Origin: Tritrichomonas musculus
Taxonomy: Eukaryota; Parabasalia; Tritrichomonadida; Tritrichomonadidae
Length of the DNA stretch: 64,000 bases
NCBI GenBank assembly: GCA_039105265.1
Contig: JAPFFF010000022.1
Span: 930,001-994,000 of the forward strand
Direction of reading: 5' to 3'
Positions within the stretch are counted from its first letter, which is position 1, and each line of letters begins with the position of its first letter. The position numbers and the translations under genes were made by a program. Under the pieces are notes generated by a model. That model was not told the DNA's origin and searched no databases. It saw only the letters and a program-made list of their open reading frames with translations. Positions 45,495-55,548 of this stretch are shown piece by piece.

Positions 45495-45570
45495 TTAACA
45501 CATCCTTAACGTCTGCATCTTTAGCTGGCTTTACTTTAATTGAAACAAACAAAGGACTTTTTAAAGCGAT
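45487..45570 (-). CDS. C-terminal end of an E gene, cut by element D
   Basis: 27 open codons on the minus strand (ending AKDADVKDVLTK) that overlap the end of PolB by 8 bases and run straight into the AGTAGT terminus of D. Shows that D inserted into an E gene. Confidence 0.5.
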   Translation of the reverse strand: MALKSPLFVSIKVKPAKDADVKDVLTK

Positions 45571-45858
45571 AGTAGTGATATATGTCCGAGATGACCCCCA
45601 AATAAATTTGCACAATTACACGATGCCCCCATATGTGATCCAATAGGTTTTCTAGTCAACTGAAATTACCCATGTTTTCCCAAATAATTTTCATAAAATG
45701 CTTATACCCCTCATGAGTATCATTAGTGATTGAACATCAATGACCCAAATGACATAGGGCGTAAAATTGAATCTCATACAGAAATCCATTTTGAAATCCA
45801 TGAATGGACAAAAAGTGATGTCTATCCTATCTCTGTTATTTTTTTATTTTTATGACAA
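45571..45858 (+). repeat. Left terminal region (inverted repeat) of element D
   Basis: Nearly identical to 26039-26315, with a small extra stretch near 45780. The outer end is AGTAGT. The six bases before it, AGCGAT, would be the target duplication if found at the far end. Confidence 0.75.
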
Positions 45859-46305
45859 ATGGCTAACCATCTCAAAGTATTCGATTATGTCAACACATTA
45901 ATGACTCTCACACCAGATGAAATCAAAAATTGCAACTTTACATTACTTTGTGAGAAGTATCCAATTAATGCTGGCAAATCAAGTTATCTCGCTAGAGTAT
46001 TATACATTTCGCTACAATCAAATGATAAAACAATAAGATTCTATCCTGATAAGATCAATGAAATGAACCTCGATTATGTCATACTAACAACAAACGCTAG
46101 ACGTAGAATCAATATTAATTCTCAAGAGTTTTTCGTTAATGGCAATACAGAAAAGCAAGTATACAAAGAATCTGAATATTATAATTATTCAATTGAAAGA
46201 GTCAATAAAGCGAATCAAGAGATGTTATCACAATTAAGAGAGAAATATAATATACCAGAACCAACAATCTTTAAGGGAATCCATCAAAATATCATATTAG
46301 AGTGA
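45859..46305 (+). CDS. Hypothetical 148-aa protein, element D
   Basis: Identical to the product of 26316-26762; see there. Confidence 0.6.
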   Translation: MANHLKVFDYVNTLMTLTPDEIKNCNFTLLCEKYPINAGKSSYLARVLYISLQSNDKTIRFYPDKINEMNLDYVILTTNARRRININSQEFFVNGNTEKQVYKESEYYNYSIERVNKANQEMLSQLREKYNIPEPTIFKGIHQNIILE

Positions 46306-46338
46306 AAAAAATGACTTAAAATGTGCTTGAGGTGCACG

Positions 46339-46352
46339 GGTGAGATTTCACC
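46339..46352. repeat. GGTGAGATTTCACC palindrome (D, site 1)
   Basis: Counterpart of 26796-26809, lacking about 31 bases of the repeat arm found in B. Confidence 0.8.
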
Positions 46353-46414
46353 CTGAGATTCACCACTTAATTAAAATCACTTACTGAGATCTCAAAATTA
46401 CTTACATAAGCAGA

Positions 46415-46433
46415 CTCAAGCTATGCTTGTGAG
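46415..46433 (+). terminator. Hairpin plus T-run after the 148-aa gene (D)
   Basis: Same CTCAAGCTATGCTTGTGAG stem-loop and T-run as at 26902-26920. Confidence 0.45.
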
Positions 46434-46442
46434 ATATTTTTT

Positions 46443-47384
46443 TTACATACAACTAATAAAATCAATACTATTTTCACGTGTATTCACTAATACGAAATCA
46501 TGATTTTTCATTACATAATAGCGTTTCCATAAGTCTTCAAACTCAATTGGCATAACAACTTGTTGATAAATATAATGCATTTTCTGTCGTGAGAATCCAT
46601 TAAATATGAAAAAAGATGTGCAATTATTCTTATAATCCGTTGGAATTGCTTTAAAGAATTGAACATTAATGTATACAATCGAATGTTTATGCCTTAATTG
46701 TGTAATATAATTGGTAAAATAAGAAGACTTCAATAGCTTCGATTTAATGAAATCCTCACATAAAATGACAGTATTAAGAGACTTTTTAGTAGTGTCTCGT
46801 TGTGAAATTCCCAAAAATGATAACATATTATTGACTTTCTCAGTGCTAAGACTTATATTGTTATTCATGTATTTCTCATATAATTCTTTCCATAAATCGA
46901 GCTCTTTTAAGTAATTCTCAGCATTAGAATCAGAAATGACTTTCACTGGAAGTTTAATCAATTCACGTTGTGCATCAAATGTAGAATCATTAATGACCCC
47001 ATTTTTGCTAATATAAACGATTAAATGAAATGCATCTTTTAGTCTAGATATTTGAATAATATCACGTAATACAATATGAGATTTACCTTTACCTTGTGCT
47101 CCAACAATGATATTCAATGAATTATAATTTGCGTAGATACCATTAGCGATTGGTCTAATAGATTCACTCAATATTTTAGATTCATTTTTTTTGTACGCTT
47201 TACTCATCTCAATATCGATATTAAATGTAGAGCTTTTCATTGGAAAGTCATTCGATAAGTCATTCGATAAGTCATTCGATAAATCATCAACTGATGCTGA
47301 ACTACTTTGCAAGTCATCAGATGTATCACTAGATGTATCTGAAAAAAATATTGATTTATAGTCAAACTTTGTGGGTTTAAGCAT
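46443..47384 (-). CDS. Packaging ATPase (A32/FtsK-HerA type), element D
   Basis: 313 aa, with the same Walker A GAQGKGKS and NTVILCEDF as B. It differs mainly in the N-terminal low-complexity DLSND repeats, which vary in number between the copies, a likely slippage-prone tract. Confidence 0.85.
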   Translation of the reverse strand: MLKPTKFDYKSIFFSDTSSDTSDDLQSSSASVDDLSNDLSNDLSNDFPMKSSTFNIDIEMSKAYKKNESKILSESIRPIANGIYANYNSLNIIVGAQGKGKSHIVLRDIIQISRLKDAFHLIVYISKNGVINDSTFDAQRELIKLPVKVISDSNAENYLKELDLWKELYEKYMNNNISLSTEKVNNMLSFLGISQRDTTKKSLNTVILCEDFIKSKLLKSSYFTNYITQLRHKHSIVYINVQFFKAIPTDYKNNCTSFFIFNGFSRQKMHYIYQQVVMPIEFEDLWKRYYVMKNHDFVLVNTRENSIDFISCM

Positions 47385-47387
47385 TTA

Positions 47388-47519
47388 TTACGAATAAAGT
47401 TTCCGTCTCATATCTTCGCTCAATTCAGGTATTTCATTTGGCTTCACAATAGAGATAACAACAAATAATTCAATGATGTTTACTACTAATATCATACCTA
47501 AAAGTGTCTCACAAAGCAT
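47388..47519 (-). CDS. Small membrane protein, 43 aa, element D
   Basis: Identical to 27860-27991. The frame extends to 47582 in D, but that part differs in B, so the internal MLCETLLGM start is preferred. Confidence 0.55.
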   Translation of the reverse strand: MLCETLLGMILVVNIIELFVVISIVKPNEIPELSEDMRRKLYS

Positions 47520-47583
47520 TTCAATTGAAGAAAACAGTATAAAATAGCTCAAAAATGACTCAAAATGTGCTTGAGGGTGCATA

Positions 47584-47597
47584 GGTGAGATTTCACC
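47584..47597. repeat. GGTGAGATTTCACC palindrome (D, site 2)
   Basis: Counterpart of 28055-28068, 3' of the dicysteine gene. Confidence 0.8.
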
Positions 47598-47662
47598 CTG
47601 AGATGCACCACAACTTTGAAATTACATAGTAGATCATTAAAAAGTGTCAAAAATGACTTCTA

Positions 47663-48247
47663 TTAATAGCAATACTTAAGTGATATCGCATATTTAACAA
47701 ACTCAGTGTATACATGATTGTAGCAATATTTGAGTTCTTCTGTTTTATCATCTTTAGTAATCAATATTTTGTCAATTTTGAGCAATTTAGATGTATTCGC
47801 TAAGCAGCATTTAGGTTCTTCATCTTCAATTACAAATTCAACTTTATCACATCCAGTTAACAATTTGAGCATATCCATTAATAGAGTCGATTTACATATT
47901 ACATAAGAGTTGATCTTTAATGGATTATTAGCATACATTTCAACGAGTAATTCTAAAAATTTGTTTTTCATTGATAAGTCTTCTAAATTATTGCCTAAAT
48001 CTGTGATATTCCTGTTTGTTGCTTGCATGTATTGTGATCCCATATTCTGCTCCGGTATAGTAAAATTTATGTTTTCACTAGCTTTACTAGAGTCTTGCAT
48101 TGCTGGCGGCACATTAGGATATAACACAGGAGAATTACGATTTTGATTAGGCGCTAATTTGATTTCAATATTAGTTTCTTGATGTTGCTTCACACTAGCA
48201 TCATTTTCTGAAGACAATATACGTGCTTTATTCATGATCTTAGACAT
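47663..48247 (-). CDS. Dicysteine conserved Maverick protein, element D
   Basis: 194 aa, one visible residue different from the B copy (28134-28718). Family features as described there. Confidence 0.7.
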   Translation of the reverse strand: MSKIMNKARILSSENDASVKQHQETNIEIKLAPNQNRNSPVLYPNVPPAMQDSSKASENINFTIPEQNMGSQYMQATNRNITDLGNNLEDLSMKNKFLELLVEMYANNPLKINSYVICKSTLLMDMLKLLTGCDKVEFVIEDEEPKCCLANTSKLLKIDKILITKDDKTEELKYCYNHVYTEFVKYAISLKYCY

Positions 48248-48274
48248 TTACTTACAAAAAAATCACATACTACT

Positions 48275-48505
48275 TTACTCCTTATTTGTTAATTCATTTA
48301 GTTCATTCTCTAGTTTAGACACTTTTTGTTTTAACGAATTGATATCTTCGATTAATGATTCACGAATAGCTAATCCATTAGAGCCTAACAAACCTGATTT
48401 CACATTATTGAGATGTTGTTTGTATCCATAACATTTCTCTTTAAGATGATGCTTTATTTGCTTAAGTTCAGGTATTTCCTTCTTGTAATCACTTAATTCA
48501 GACAT
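48275..48505 (-). CDS. Small coiled-coil protein, 76 aa, element D
   Basis: Identical to 28746-28976; divergent from the next gene by 15 bases. Confidence 0.55.
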   Translation of the reverse strand: MSELSDYKKEIPELKQIKHHLKEKCYGYKQHLNNVKSGLLGSNGLAIRESLIEDINSLKQKVSKLENELNELTNKE

Positions 48506-48520
48506 TTATTAAATACTAAA

Positions 48521-48781
48521 ATGTCTTTTAATCCACGACCTGTTTTAGATGATTCACATATACGACGAACATTAAGAGATGATCATCGAATGAACTATTA
48601 TGACAGACTCCAATTGAATATGCAAAGAGAGCGTACAAGAATTAATTCTGCACCAATAATCAAAAAAAGAGATCTCAAAGGAAGTATCAATCATGAACCA
48701 CCAATGATAACTACTAAAAAGCTCAATTTTCATACATATTCGTTAAATCATTCAGTAGTGCCAATTAATAGTAAAATATAA
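48521..48781 (+). CDS. Small basic protein, 86 aa, element D
   Basis: Counterpart of 28992-29252, with a few residue differences at the N-terminus (MSFNPRPVLDD). Confidence 0.5.
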   Translation: MSFNPRPVLDDSHIRRTLRDDHRMNYYDRLQLNMQRERTRINSAPIIKKRDLKGSINHEPPMITTKKLNFHTYSLNHSVVPINSKI

Positions 48782-48799
48782 GTAGGGTGAACAATTTAG

Positions 48800-48813
48800 G
48801 GTGAATATTCACC
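48800..48813. repeat. GGTGAATATTCACC perfect palindrome (D, site 3)
   Basis: Counterpart of 29271-29284 in the same convergent gap. Confidence 0.85.
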
Positions 48814-48865
48814 ACTTCACCCATAAGCCATTTTAATGCTTTTTTAAGAGATTTTCGTCAAATTA

Positions 48866-49336
48866 CTACACATTATTCATATCATTAATGTATTTCGCAA
48901 TCTGATTCACAGTTGATGTAAGCTCTAATATTTTTTTATCTGATTGCTCAATTTGTTTTTGCATTTGTGGGATAACATTATCGATTCTCATATGTAGTTC
49001 ATTTAGTTGATCAGCAAATAGTTTAACATCATTTTTAATCACTTCAATGTCAGCTTTAATGATATCTTCTTGTAGTTCTTTTAGTTTATTACCTTTGAAT
49101 ACTTTTCTGAGATATATATCACCGCCAACTATTTTACCGGATTCCTTTAAGCAGTTCTGTTTAGTGATTTTATATTCGTCGCCATCAGGAGTGATAATCT
49201 TATAGACCCTATTTAAATAGTGCGTCGTATGCTTATTCATCTCGTCCTTATGCTTCTGATAGAACAAATTGAACTCTTCTATAGATTTAAACGTCTTTGT
49301 TTCAGCAGTTATTTCATTAATCACCTGTAGTTCCAT
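48866..49336 (-). CDS. 156-aa protein with C-terminal coiled coil, element D
   Basis: Identical to 29337-29807. Confidence 0.55.
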   Translation of the reverse strand: MELQVINEITAETKTFKSIEEFNLFYQKHKDEMNKHTTHYLNRVYKIITPDGDEYKITKQNCLKESGKIVGGDIYLRKVFKGNKLKELQEDIIKADIEVIKNDVKLFADQLNELHMRIDNVIPQMQKQIEQSDKKILELTSTVNQIAKYINDMNNV

Positions 49337-49362
49337 TTATTTTCAAAAAAATATAATTATGT

Positions 49363-49623
49363 TTATTTAACTTCATTTATGAGACTCTTACCGATTCGCA
49401 TTCCTTTGTCTACAACATTGAGCCCTGTATCAAGAGCATTTAATGTATCGCCTATAAGTGGTATTCCCCCAAGAATAGGTCTCACAGTGCTAGTTATTTT
49501 TTTACCTACATCAATGACTTTTGGTAATGCTTTTCCTACTTTTGATGCAATATTCTTAATAGTATTACCAACTGATTTAAAAGCGTTTTTCATTTTCTTG
49601 AATATTCCAATACCCATTTTCAT
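49363..49623 (-). CDS. Amphipathic membrane-active-like protein, 86 aa, element D
   Basis: Identical to 29834-30094; divergent from the capsid gene. Confidence 0.6.
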   Translation of the reverse strand: MKMGIGIFKKMKNAFKSVGNTIKNIASKVGKALPKVIDVGKKITSTVRPILGGIPLIGDTLNALDTGLNVVDKGMRIGKSLINEVK

Positions 49624-49665
49624 TATTAAAAAACTCTTAAGTATTAAGCTTTTATTGTGTCATAA

Positions 49666-51609
49666 ATGTTGTATCGAAACGAAAGAGCACATAATTATAA
49701 AATTGAAGCCGGCAATGTACTTGAAACATTTAATAAGATGCGCGAAATGATTAACACTAATGATGGCACTAGAAGTTTCTCATTTAGAACTGTTGATTGT
49801 CATGACCAGCCTGCGCCATTTCATCAAGGACAATATTCTCAAATATCATTAACGCATCCTGATCATTTCATTAGTGATGTTGACAAAGGATTCCTTACAT
49901 TTCATGTTAAACTTGATTTACAACTCAATACTGATTTAGCAAAATTACAACAAATTGATGATCCAAATAACTTCTACAAACTATTTGTGGGCTTTAAATC
50001 GTCAAATCAATTATTCGATCGCTTAGAGATACTCCATAATAATGTCAATGTAGGATACCAACAAAATGAATGCATTAGAGAAGGCTTCTTATATTCTGCA
50101 GTTAAACCTGAAACTGAAAAGAAACGCAGACGATTTGTACACAGTTTATGGGAAAATGTATCCAATTATTCTCAAACTGTAGCAGGTGCATATGTTAACA
50201 TTAATTCGTTCAAATCTAATGGTAAATCACAAGTAGAATTCGACTTAAATGTACCATTTGATGATTTACTAGCATTACAAGCATTTGATTTATTCCCTAA
50301 TGGCATCATAGGTGATTTATCAATACGTTTTCAAATATCGCCTGCAGGATTAGTTTGGGCAGCTATTGATCCATATACTGTTGCAGAAACGAAAGCATAT
50401 CTTGAAGACAATGAAAGCATTACAACAGAAGAACTCGAAAAGCTAAAACAAATAACTATTCATGGTCATCTTAAACATCAATTCACACAAATAGGTAATG
50501 AAGCTGTTATACCAGGTCCAGGTGCATCTCCTGATCCATCTCCTGAGCCAGCACCAACGAAATATCAATTGAAGTATGAATTAAGAGATAAGTATACACC
50601 TGCTTCAACAAATATTCCTGTTGATGAATTACTTGAAACATTTACCTTTTTATTTAGCTACACAGATGATGAATTCACTGAATTAGGAATCACAAAAACA
50701 GAAGACAATAAAGTAATATGTAATGCTCATTATCATAAAGAACATCCAAGTGGTTTACCTTCATCAAAGCATCCTGCAGGTAATGTTTCCATTAATTTTG
50801 TATCTAAAACTGAAGCTAATAAGTTATTGAGCTCACATTATTCGTCAAATAAAGCTACATTAACTGTAAACAGAATGACGATCACATTATGTAAATCTAA
50901 CATGCAAGGATACGGCGTATGTGAATCCACAAGAAAAGGCATTGAAAATATATTACGTGAAGGAATCATTATACCGTCTCAAAAAGTAGATTATCATTCA
51001 TTTCCTATTGCACCTGCATCAAATGGTATTAAATCAACATTGAATATCCCATTAATTAATATGACTACAATGTCTATCATGTTTCCGAAGCATCATAATG
51101 ATCTCACTGTATTTGAAAATCCTGTGTATCAAAACTGCTTCTTGAATATTGGTGGCAAAAACTTTCCTGATGAAAATGTTAGCACAATAGGAGCAAGATT
51201 CTTTGAAAATCAATTAACTGCTGGCGATTTAGATGGAATCACATTACAGTGCACAAAAGAATTTGAAGATAGTATGACAATGCCAAAGAATGACGCAAAT
51301 GGAGTTCGCTATAGAAATACATTAAGTGATGCATCTTCATTTGTATTCAATATTCAAACAGAAAGATCTTCTGCAGGTTATTGCTATGATGGTCTCGACG
51401 GTGGATTCGGCAATATTCAGGTTCAAGTAAATGGTCAACCAATATATACAGGCGCTAATGATACATACTATAATGTTAACGAAGAAGGTACGATACATCC
51501 ACCACCACCCCAGCTGTTTTTAACTCGTGATACATACTTTAAGTTATCACTTAATGGATTAGAATATGTTGATGATGAAACACCAGAAGGATCACAGGTG
51601 AATCAGTAA
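49666..51609 (+). CDS. Major capsid protein (double jelly-roll type), element D
   Basis: 647 aa, differing from B at only a few positions. Motifs and role as for 30137-32080. An open, full-length frame. Confidence 0.85.
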   Translation: MLYRNERAHNYKIEAGNVLETFNKMREMINTNDGTRSFSFRTVDCHDQPAPFHQGQYSQISLTHPDHFISDVDKGFLTFHVKLDLQLNTDLAKLQQIDDPNNFYKLFVGFKSSNQLFDRLEILHNNVNVGYQQNECIREGFLYSAVKPETEKKRRRFVHSLWENVSNYSQTVAGAYVNINSFKSNGKSQVEFDLNVPFDDLLALQAFDLFPNGIIGDLSIRFQISPAGLVWAAIDPYTVAETKAYLEDNESITTEELEKLKQITIHGHLKHQFTQIGNEAVIPGPGASPDPSPEPAPTKYQLKYELRDKYTPASTNIPVDELLETFTFLFSYTDDEFTELGITKTEDNKVICNAHYHKEHPSGLPSSKHPAGNVSINFVSKTEANKLLSSHYSSNKATLTVNRMTITLCKSNMQGYGVCESTRKGIENILREGIIIPSQKVDYHSFPIAPASNGIKSTLNIPLINMTTMSIMFPKHHNDLTVFENPVYQNCFLNIGGKNFPDENVSTIGARFFENQLTAGDLDGITLQCTKEFEDSMTMPKNDANGVRYRNTLSDASSFVFNIQTERSSAGYCYDGLDGGFGNIQVQVNGQPIYTGANDTYYNVNEEGTIHPPPPQLFLTRDTYFKLSLNGLEYVDDETPEGSQVNQ

Positions 51610-51691
51610 ATGCGTGTACTCTTTAATGACTTTGTCAGTAAATGTACTCTTTAATTAATTTTTTTTAAAATAATTTTTATCATCATTACAA

Positions 51692-52456
51692 ATGGAACCA
51701 GTTAATATTGAAAGAATTAATGATGACTATGAGTATATTCAATACAATGATCAACTTAGGATAATACATTCAATTAAAGATGAAATGTACCAAATGCAAA
51801 GTATAATAACTGCATGTCAATCAAATAAACAAGCATATCATTGGTTTGAAAATCAGACAACAAAAGAGTTATTACAAGAATTTGAGTCACAAAAGTTAAC
51901 CCTCGGAATTCCGAGGTTAGAAAAATCTTATGAAAAACGTGATGATGTTCCTATTAATTTGAGAGGTTATTATGTTCACCGCTTACTTGTCAATCACATC
52001 GCAATTTGGGCATCACCAACATATGCTATATATATCGCCAAATTATTAGACTCTCAATTTGAACAAGAACGTGAACAACAACAAAAGCAAATCAATGAAC
52101 TCAAAACACGTGCAGTGCCAGAAAATCATCAAAATGATTATCGCTATTTAATCTACAAAGAGGATATTCAAAAAGAAAGCTTCATTAGATTACATCTTGT
52201 TCGTCGTAGTAAATTCACATGGAGAAAGATCATTGATCACTACAATAATGAAGACGAAAGATTCTACTTTAAAGATAATCTACCTATATCAATGACACCA
52301 AATTTAGACATTAAGAATATCATAAAAGCATCATTTGGGACTAGCGATTACAAGATCACAAAATCAGGCAACTGTGTTGATATCAAAATAGAGCATCTCA
52401 ATAAGCTACATACATTAATTGATGAATACTTTAGTGATAGCAAGAATATCATTTAA
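51692..52456 (+). CDS. KilA-N domain protein, element D
   Basis: 254 aa from an ATG preceded by TCATTACAA. A short N-terminal extension (EPVNIERINDDYEYIQYN) forms the first strands of the KilA-N fold; the core and coiled coil follow as in B. Possibly an early regulator or DNA-binding protein. Followed by the integrase gene, 60 bases on. Confidence 0.82.
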   Translation: MEPVNIERINDDYEYIQYNDQLRIIHSIKDEMYQMQSIITACQSNKQAYHWFENQTTKELLQEFESQKLTLGIPRLEKSYEKRDDVPINLRGYYVHRLLVNHIAIWASPTYAIYIAKLLDSQFEQEREQQQKQINELKTRAVPENHQNDYRYLIYKEDIQKESFIRLHLVRRSKFTWRKIIDHYNNEDERFYFKDNLPISMTPNLDIKNIIKASFGTSDYKITKSGNCVDIKIEHLNKLHTLIDEYFSDSKNII

Positions 52457-52516
52457 GAAGTGAATATTTTTTTGCACATTAATTTGCTAGCAAAGTGAAT
52501 ACTTTTTTTGAAAAAA

Positions 52517-53956
52517 ATGAGTAAGTCAATACGTGTTTACGATAAAGAATACCCATCATTATTGCGTTATCCGTTCAAATCTAAATACAAATTCATTAAT
52601 GATTACCTTCAGAAGGTATATAAAAGCGACATCAAAACTGAACCATTTGTGAAAGACTTTAAATTGAAATCATGTAAAGAATTATCTAAGCCGAATTTCT
52701 CTAATGAACCAGGTTGTTGGGAAGCAGATTTAATGTTTATTCGTTATTACGACAAAGACTTAACAAAAGAAAAGAACATTTATTTGGTTCTCATTAATGT
52801 CAACACAAGATACCTAATTGTAGAACCTATTAAAGATAAAGCACATATATGGTTTGCACTTGAGAGAATTATTATGAAGCATCCACAGTTTTTATTTAAT
52901 GTAATCAAATGTGATGGCGAACCAGGATTTATCGAAATGAAAGACAATAATGTTATAATAAGATTTCCATCAGGAGAAACAACATTTATATTCGATCTTG
53001 ATGAAATCATTAAAGCGGAATACAAATATGATAAGCAATTACAGCAAAGAACTAAAGAAGCAATTCTTGTGAAACACAATATTGAAGCATTAAGAGATTT
53101 ACTTAAACAGAATGATTATTATAAACCACGTATTAAGAGATTATTCAATTTTCAACAAATTGTTCAAAAAGAAATACAGAATGAATATCCTAAAGGTTTT
53201 CCACAAGATTATCCACAAGATTATTGTGATTTGTTGAAAAGAAAATGTGAAAAGATAGTCTATAATAGTATCATTGATTCAATCACTGAATTCTATCCTT
53301 TAAAGTTCATCATTAATAGTTCTCCATATGCGTTATCTCACAAGAATGTTGATTCTGTAATACGAACTTTGAGAAATGCTTTTGGTCTCGATGATAGACG
53401 CTTAAGTGATTACAATTTGATGAGACAAATGGTAGACTACTATAATAATACTCCTCATGGTTCACTTCGATTCAAAAATATTGATTACATTGATAATGAA
53501 TTCTATGATAAGAATCTTAAAAGACCATCAAAATGGATCTATTATACGCCATCACAAATGCAAAACGATATTGATCTCGAATGGAAATATATTCGTAAAA
53601 TGCAAATGAAATTAAGAGAAATACACGAGAAGCAACACTTTAAGGGCTTATTATCGTACAAGAAAGGAAATATTATATTAGTGCATCTCGATAAAAGCAA
53701 AACACAAAAAAAACATGAGAAGCGCAGAAGAGTATTCAATGAAATAGCTGAATTTATTGAATATCGTAATGGAAACACTATATGTAGACTATTAAAGCCT
53801 TATCAAACGGTTAACAAAAAAGATTCTACAAAAGGTAGGAAACCAATGACAGATAATGAAAAAGCTATTATTGAAGTGCCCATTATATATACTAAATTTG
53901 TATGTAATTCATTTAATGATCTCAACGATGATTACATTAAGTATTTTGGCATCTAA
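52517..53956 (+). CDS. Retroviral-type integrase (rve), element D
   Basis: Identical to the B integrase as far as I can see; ATG at 52517. Features as for 32989-34428. Confidence 0.88.
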   Translation: MSKSIRVYDKEYPSLLRYPFKSKYKFINDYLQKVYKSDIKTEPFVKDFKLKSCKELSKPNFSNEPGCWEADLMFIRYYDKDLTKEKNIYLVLINVNTRYLIVEPIKDKAHIWFALERIIMKHPQFLFNVIKCDGEPGFIEMKDNNVIIRFPSGETTFIFDLDEIIKAEYKYDKQLQQRTKEAILVKHNIEALRDLLKQNDYYKPRIKRLFNFQQIVQKEIQNEYPKGFPQDYPQDYCDLLKRKCEKIVYNSIIDSITEFYPLKFIINSSPYALSHKNVDSVIRTLRNAFGLDDRRLSDYNLMRQMVDYYNNTPHGSLRFKNIDYIDNEFYDKNLKRPSKWIYYTPSQMQNDIDLEWKYIRKMQMKLREIHEKQHFKGLLSYKKGNIILVHLDKSKTQKKHEKRRRVFNEIAEFIEYRNGNTICRLLKPYQTVNKKDSTKGRKPMTDNEKAIIEVPIIYTKFVCNSFNDLNDDYIKYFGI

Positions 53957-53963
53957 GATGACT

Positions 53964-53976
53964 CAAGCTTTGCTTG
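53964..53976 (+). terminator. Hairpin after the integrase stop (D)
   Basis: CAAGCTTTGCTTG, counterpart of 34436-34448. Confidence 0.4.
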
Positions 53977-54023
53977 TGGCTTATAAGATGATCCTCTTTG
54001 ATGTACCTTTTTTTGTAGAAAAA

Positions 54024-54407
54024 ATGCTTACGAACAATATAAAGAATTATGCAACAAATAATGTGAAGCAGCCGATTACAAAGAGATATTTTCATACACA
54101 ATCTAGTGAATTTACTTTACCGTTAGAATTCATATCGAGTCATAATAAGAAATACATTGTAGTGCAATATGTTGGAGCAATAGTAAAAGACTTTCTTGTT
54201 GGCGACTTAATGGTGCACTCAGATATAGTTCAATTAGATGCTTATTGTGATTCATTTATTATGTTAGCTAATAGACGCCAAACAAAGTATCGCAAATATG
54301 AATTCTTCAGTAATAATAAAAGAGATTACAAAATATGGTTCACCGATTTATATGGCAATACTATTGAACCATCAGCATTTATCATGAGTTGTCTACTTAT
54401 TTACTGA
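54024..54407 (+). CDS. Small beta-rich protein, minor capsid candidate, element D
   Basis: 127 aa, identical to 34496-34879. Confidence 0.6.
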   Translation: MLTNNIKNYATNNVKQPITKRYFHTQSSEFTLPLEFISSHNKKYIVVQYVGAIVKDFLVGDLMVHSDIVQLDAYCDSFIMLANRRQTKYRKYEFFSNNKRDYKIWFTDLYGNTIEPSAFIMSCLLIY

Positions 54408-54426
54408 CTTATTTTTTGTAAGATAA

Positions 54427-55548
54427 ATGAATCATAAATCAGTATTGACACCTCAACAAAAGCTCAATATAAATGATCTTGATGCTATCAATATTGTTAA
54501 TGATCATGAATTTTATACATATATCGATGAAGAAAACAAGAAAGTTTATCTGTATTTAAGTAGTAATTACCAAGAGTTATTCGTCTTTGTAGAAGGCAAT
54601 GATGTATTATTAGAGCTGCCCAAAAAAGTTGAATACAGATTCGAAAAAAATATTGAAGACGAAGATGACCCCAGCTTATTGCGCTTATTTACAATAACAG
54701 TTGATCTTTATTCTGATTATGGCAACACAGATATCAATTTCGTTGAAAAGTCATTCCCTGATTTAAATAAATCATATATGCTATTAATTGGGGATTTCAG
54801 TTATAGATACGATCTTCAAGAAACACATAATTATTGCTATCAACTTGATTCAAAAGGTAAAGTAAATGAAACTATTATGCCAGTACCTATTATCATCTAT
54901 ATATGCTTCGAAAAAGGTACATTCAGAAAAGCTTGGCAGGCAGTTCAATTACGTGATCGTGATGAAAATTCTGACATAAAAGGTTTCAGATACGAATTCA
55001 TGGATTGGCAACGTGGATTTCCAGTATTTAATATATTTCAATCTACTATCAAGAGTCCTTTATTAAATGTTAATCGTCATTATCCTGTTAATTCAGGTAA
55101 TTCAGGTAATTCATCACGATTTACATTAGATGGTGGCAATATTGAACCAAAAGTGAATATCGAATCAATTGATAAAGCTAAAATTGATATTCCTAATGAA
55201 ATACGACCACCTAAAGTATTACCGCCACCTATAACTGATTTCAAGAGTTTATTTGATTCAAATGATAAGCCACAAAAGAGTAGTTTAGTTGATAGTCCAA
55301 CTGATGCTAAAAACAAGCAAACCAATTATGATCATCAAAGAGTCGAGCATACGAATAATTCATTTAATGCAGCACATACTACTAGATTCGTATTGCCAGG
55401 AACAAAAAAAAAAGCAATAAGTGAATCAATTTACTTGTCTATAACAATTAATATATATTTTTTTAAGCTTCGTCTTCGTCTTCGTCATTGTCATCGTCAT
55501 CAGTTGATTCTTCATTTAAAGTATACTTATCGCCTATATCTTCTTTAG
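54427..55548 (+). CDS. 330-373 aa protein with disordered C-terminus, element D
   Basis: The same protein as at 34899-35891 up to its P/N-rich tail. The last about 40 codons run over the convergent acidic-tailed gene and are probably not meaningful. Confidence 0.58.
   Translation: MNHKSVLTPQQKLNINDLDAINIVNDHEFYTYIDEENKKVYLYLSSNYQELFVFVEGNDVLLELPKKVEYRFEKNIEDEDDPSLLRLFTITVDLYSDYGNTDINFVEKSFPDLNKSYMLLIGDFSYRYDLQETHNYCYQLDSKGKVNETIMPVPIIIYICFEKGTFRKAWQAVQLRDRDENSDIKGFRYEFMDWQRGFPVFNIFQSTIKSPLLNVNRHYPVNSGNSGNSSRFTLDGGNIEPKVNIESIDKAKIDIPNEIRPPKVLPPPITDFKSLFDSNDKPQKSSLVDSPTDAKNKQTNYDHQRVEHTNNSFNAAHTTRFVLPGTKKKAISESIYLSITINIYFFKLRLRLRHCHRHQLILHLKYTYRLYLL

Larger units (their letters stand above)
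36277..45570. mobile_element. Element E: virus-like replicon with SF3 helicase and its own PolB
   Basis: About 9.3 kb between the end of B and the start of D, with gene content unlike A-D: dicysteine protein, possible secreted protein, SF3 helicase, bZIP-like protein, iteron array, 150-aa protein, repeat protein, PolB. No integrase, capsid, ATPase or terminal repeat is visible, and both edges cut through genes, so E is incomplete. The dicysteine family links it to Mavericks; helicase plus PolB recalls Polinton-like viruses and virophages. Confidence 0.7.
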
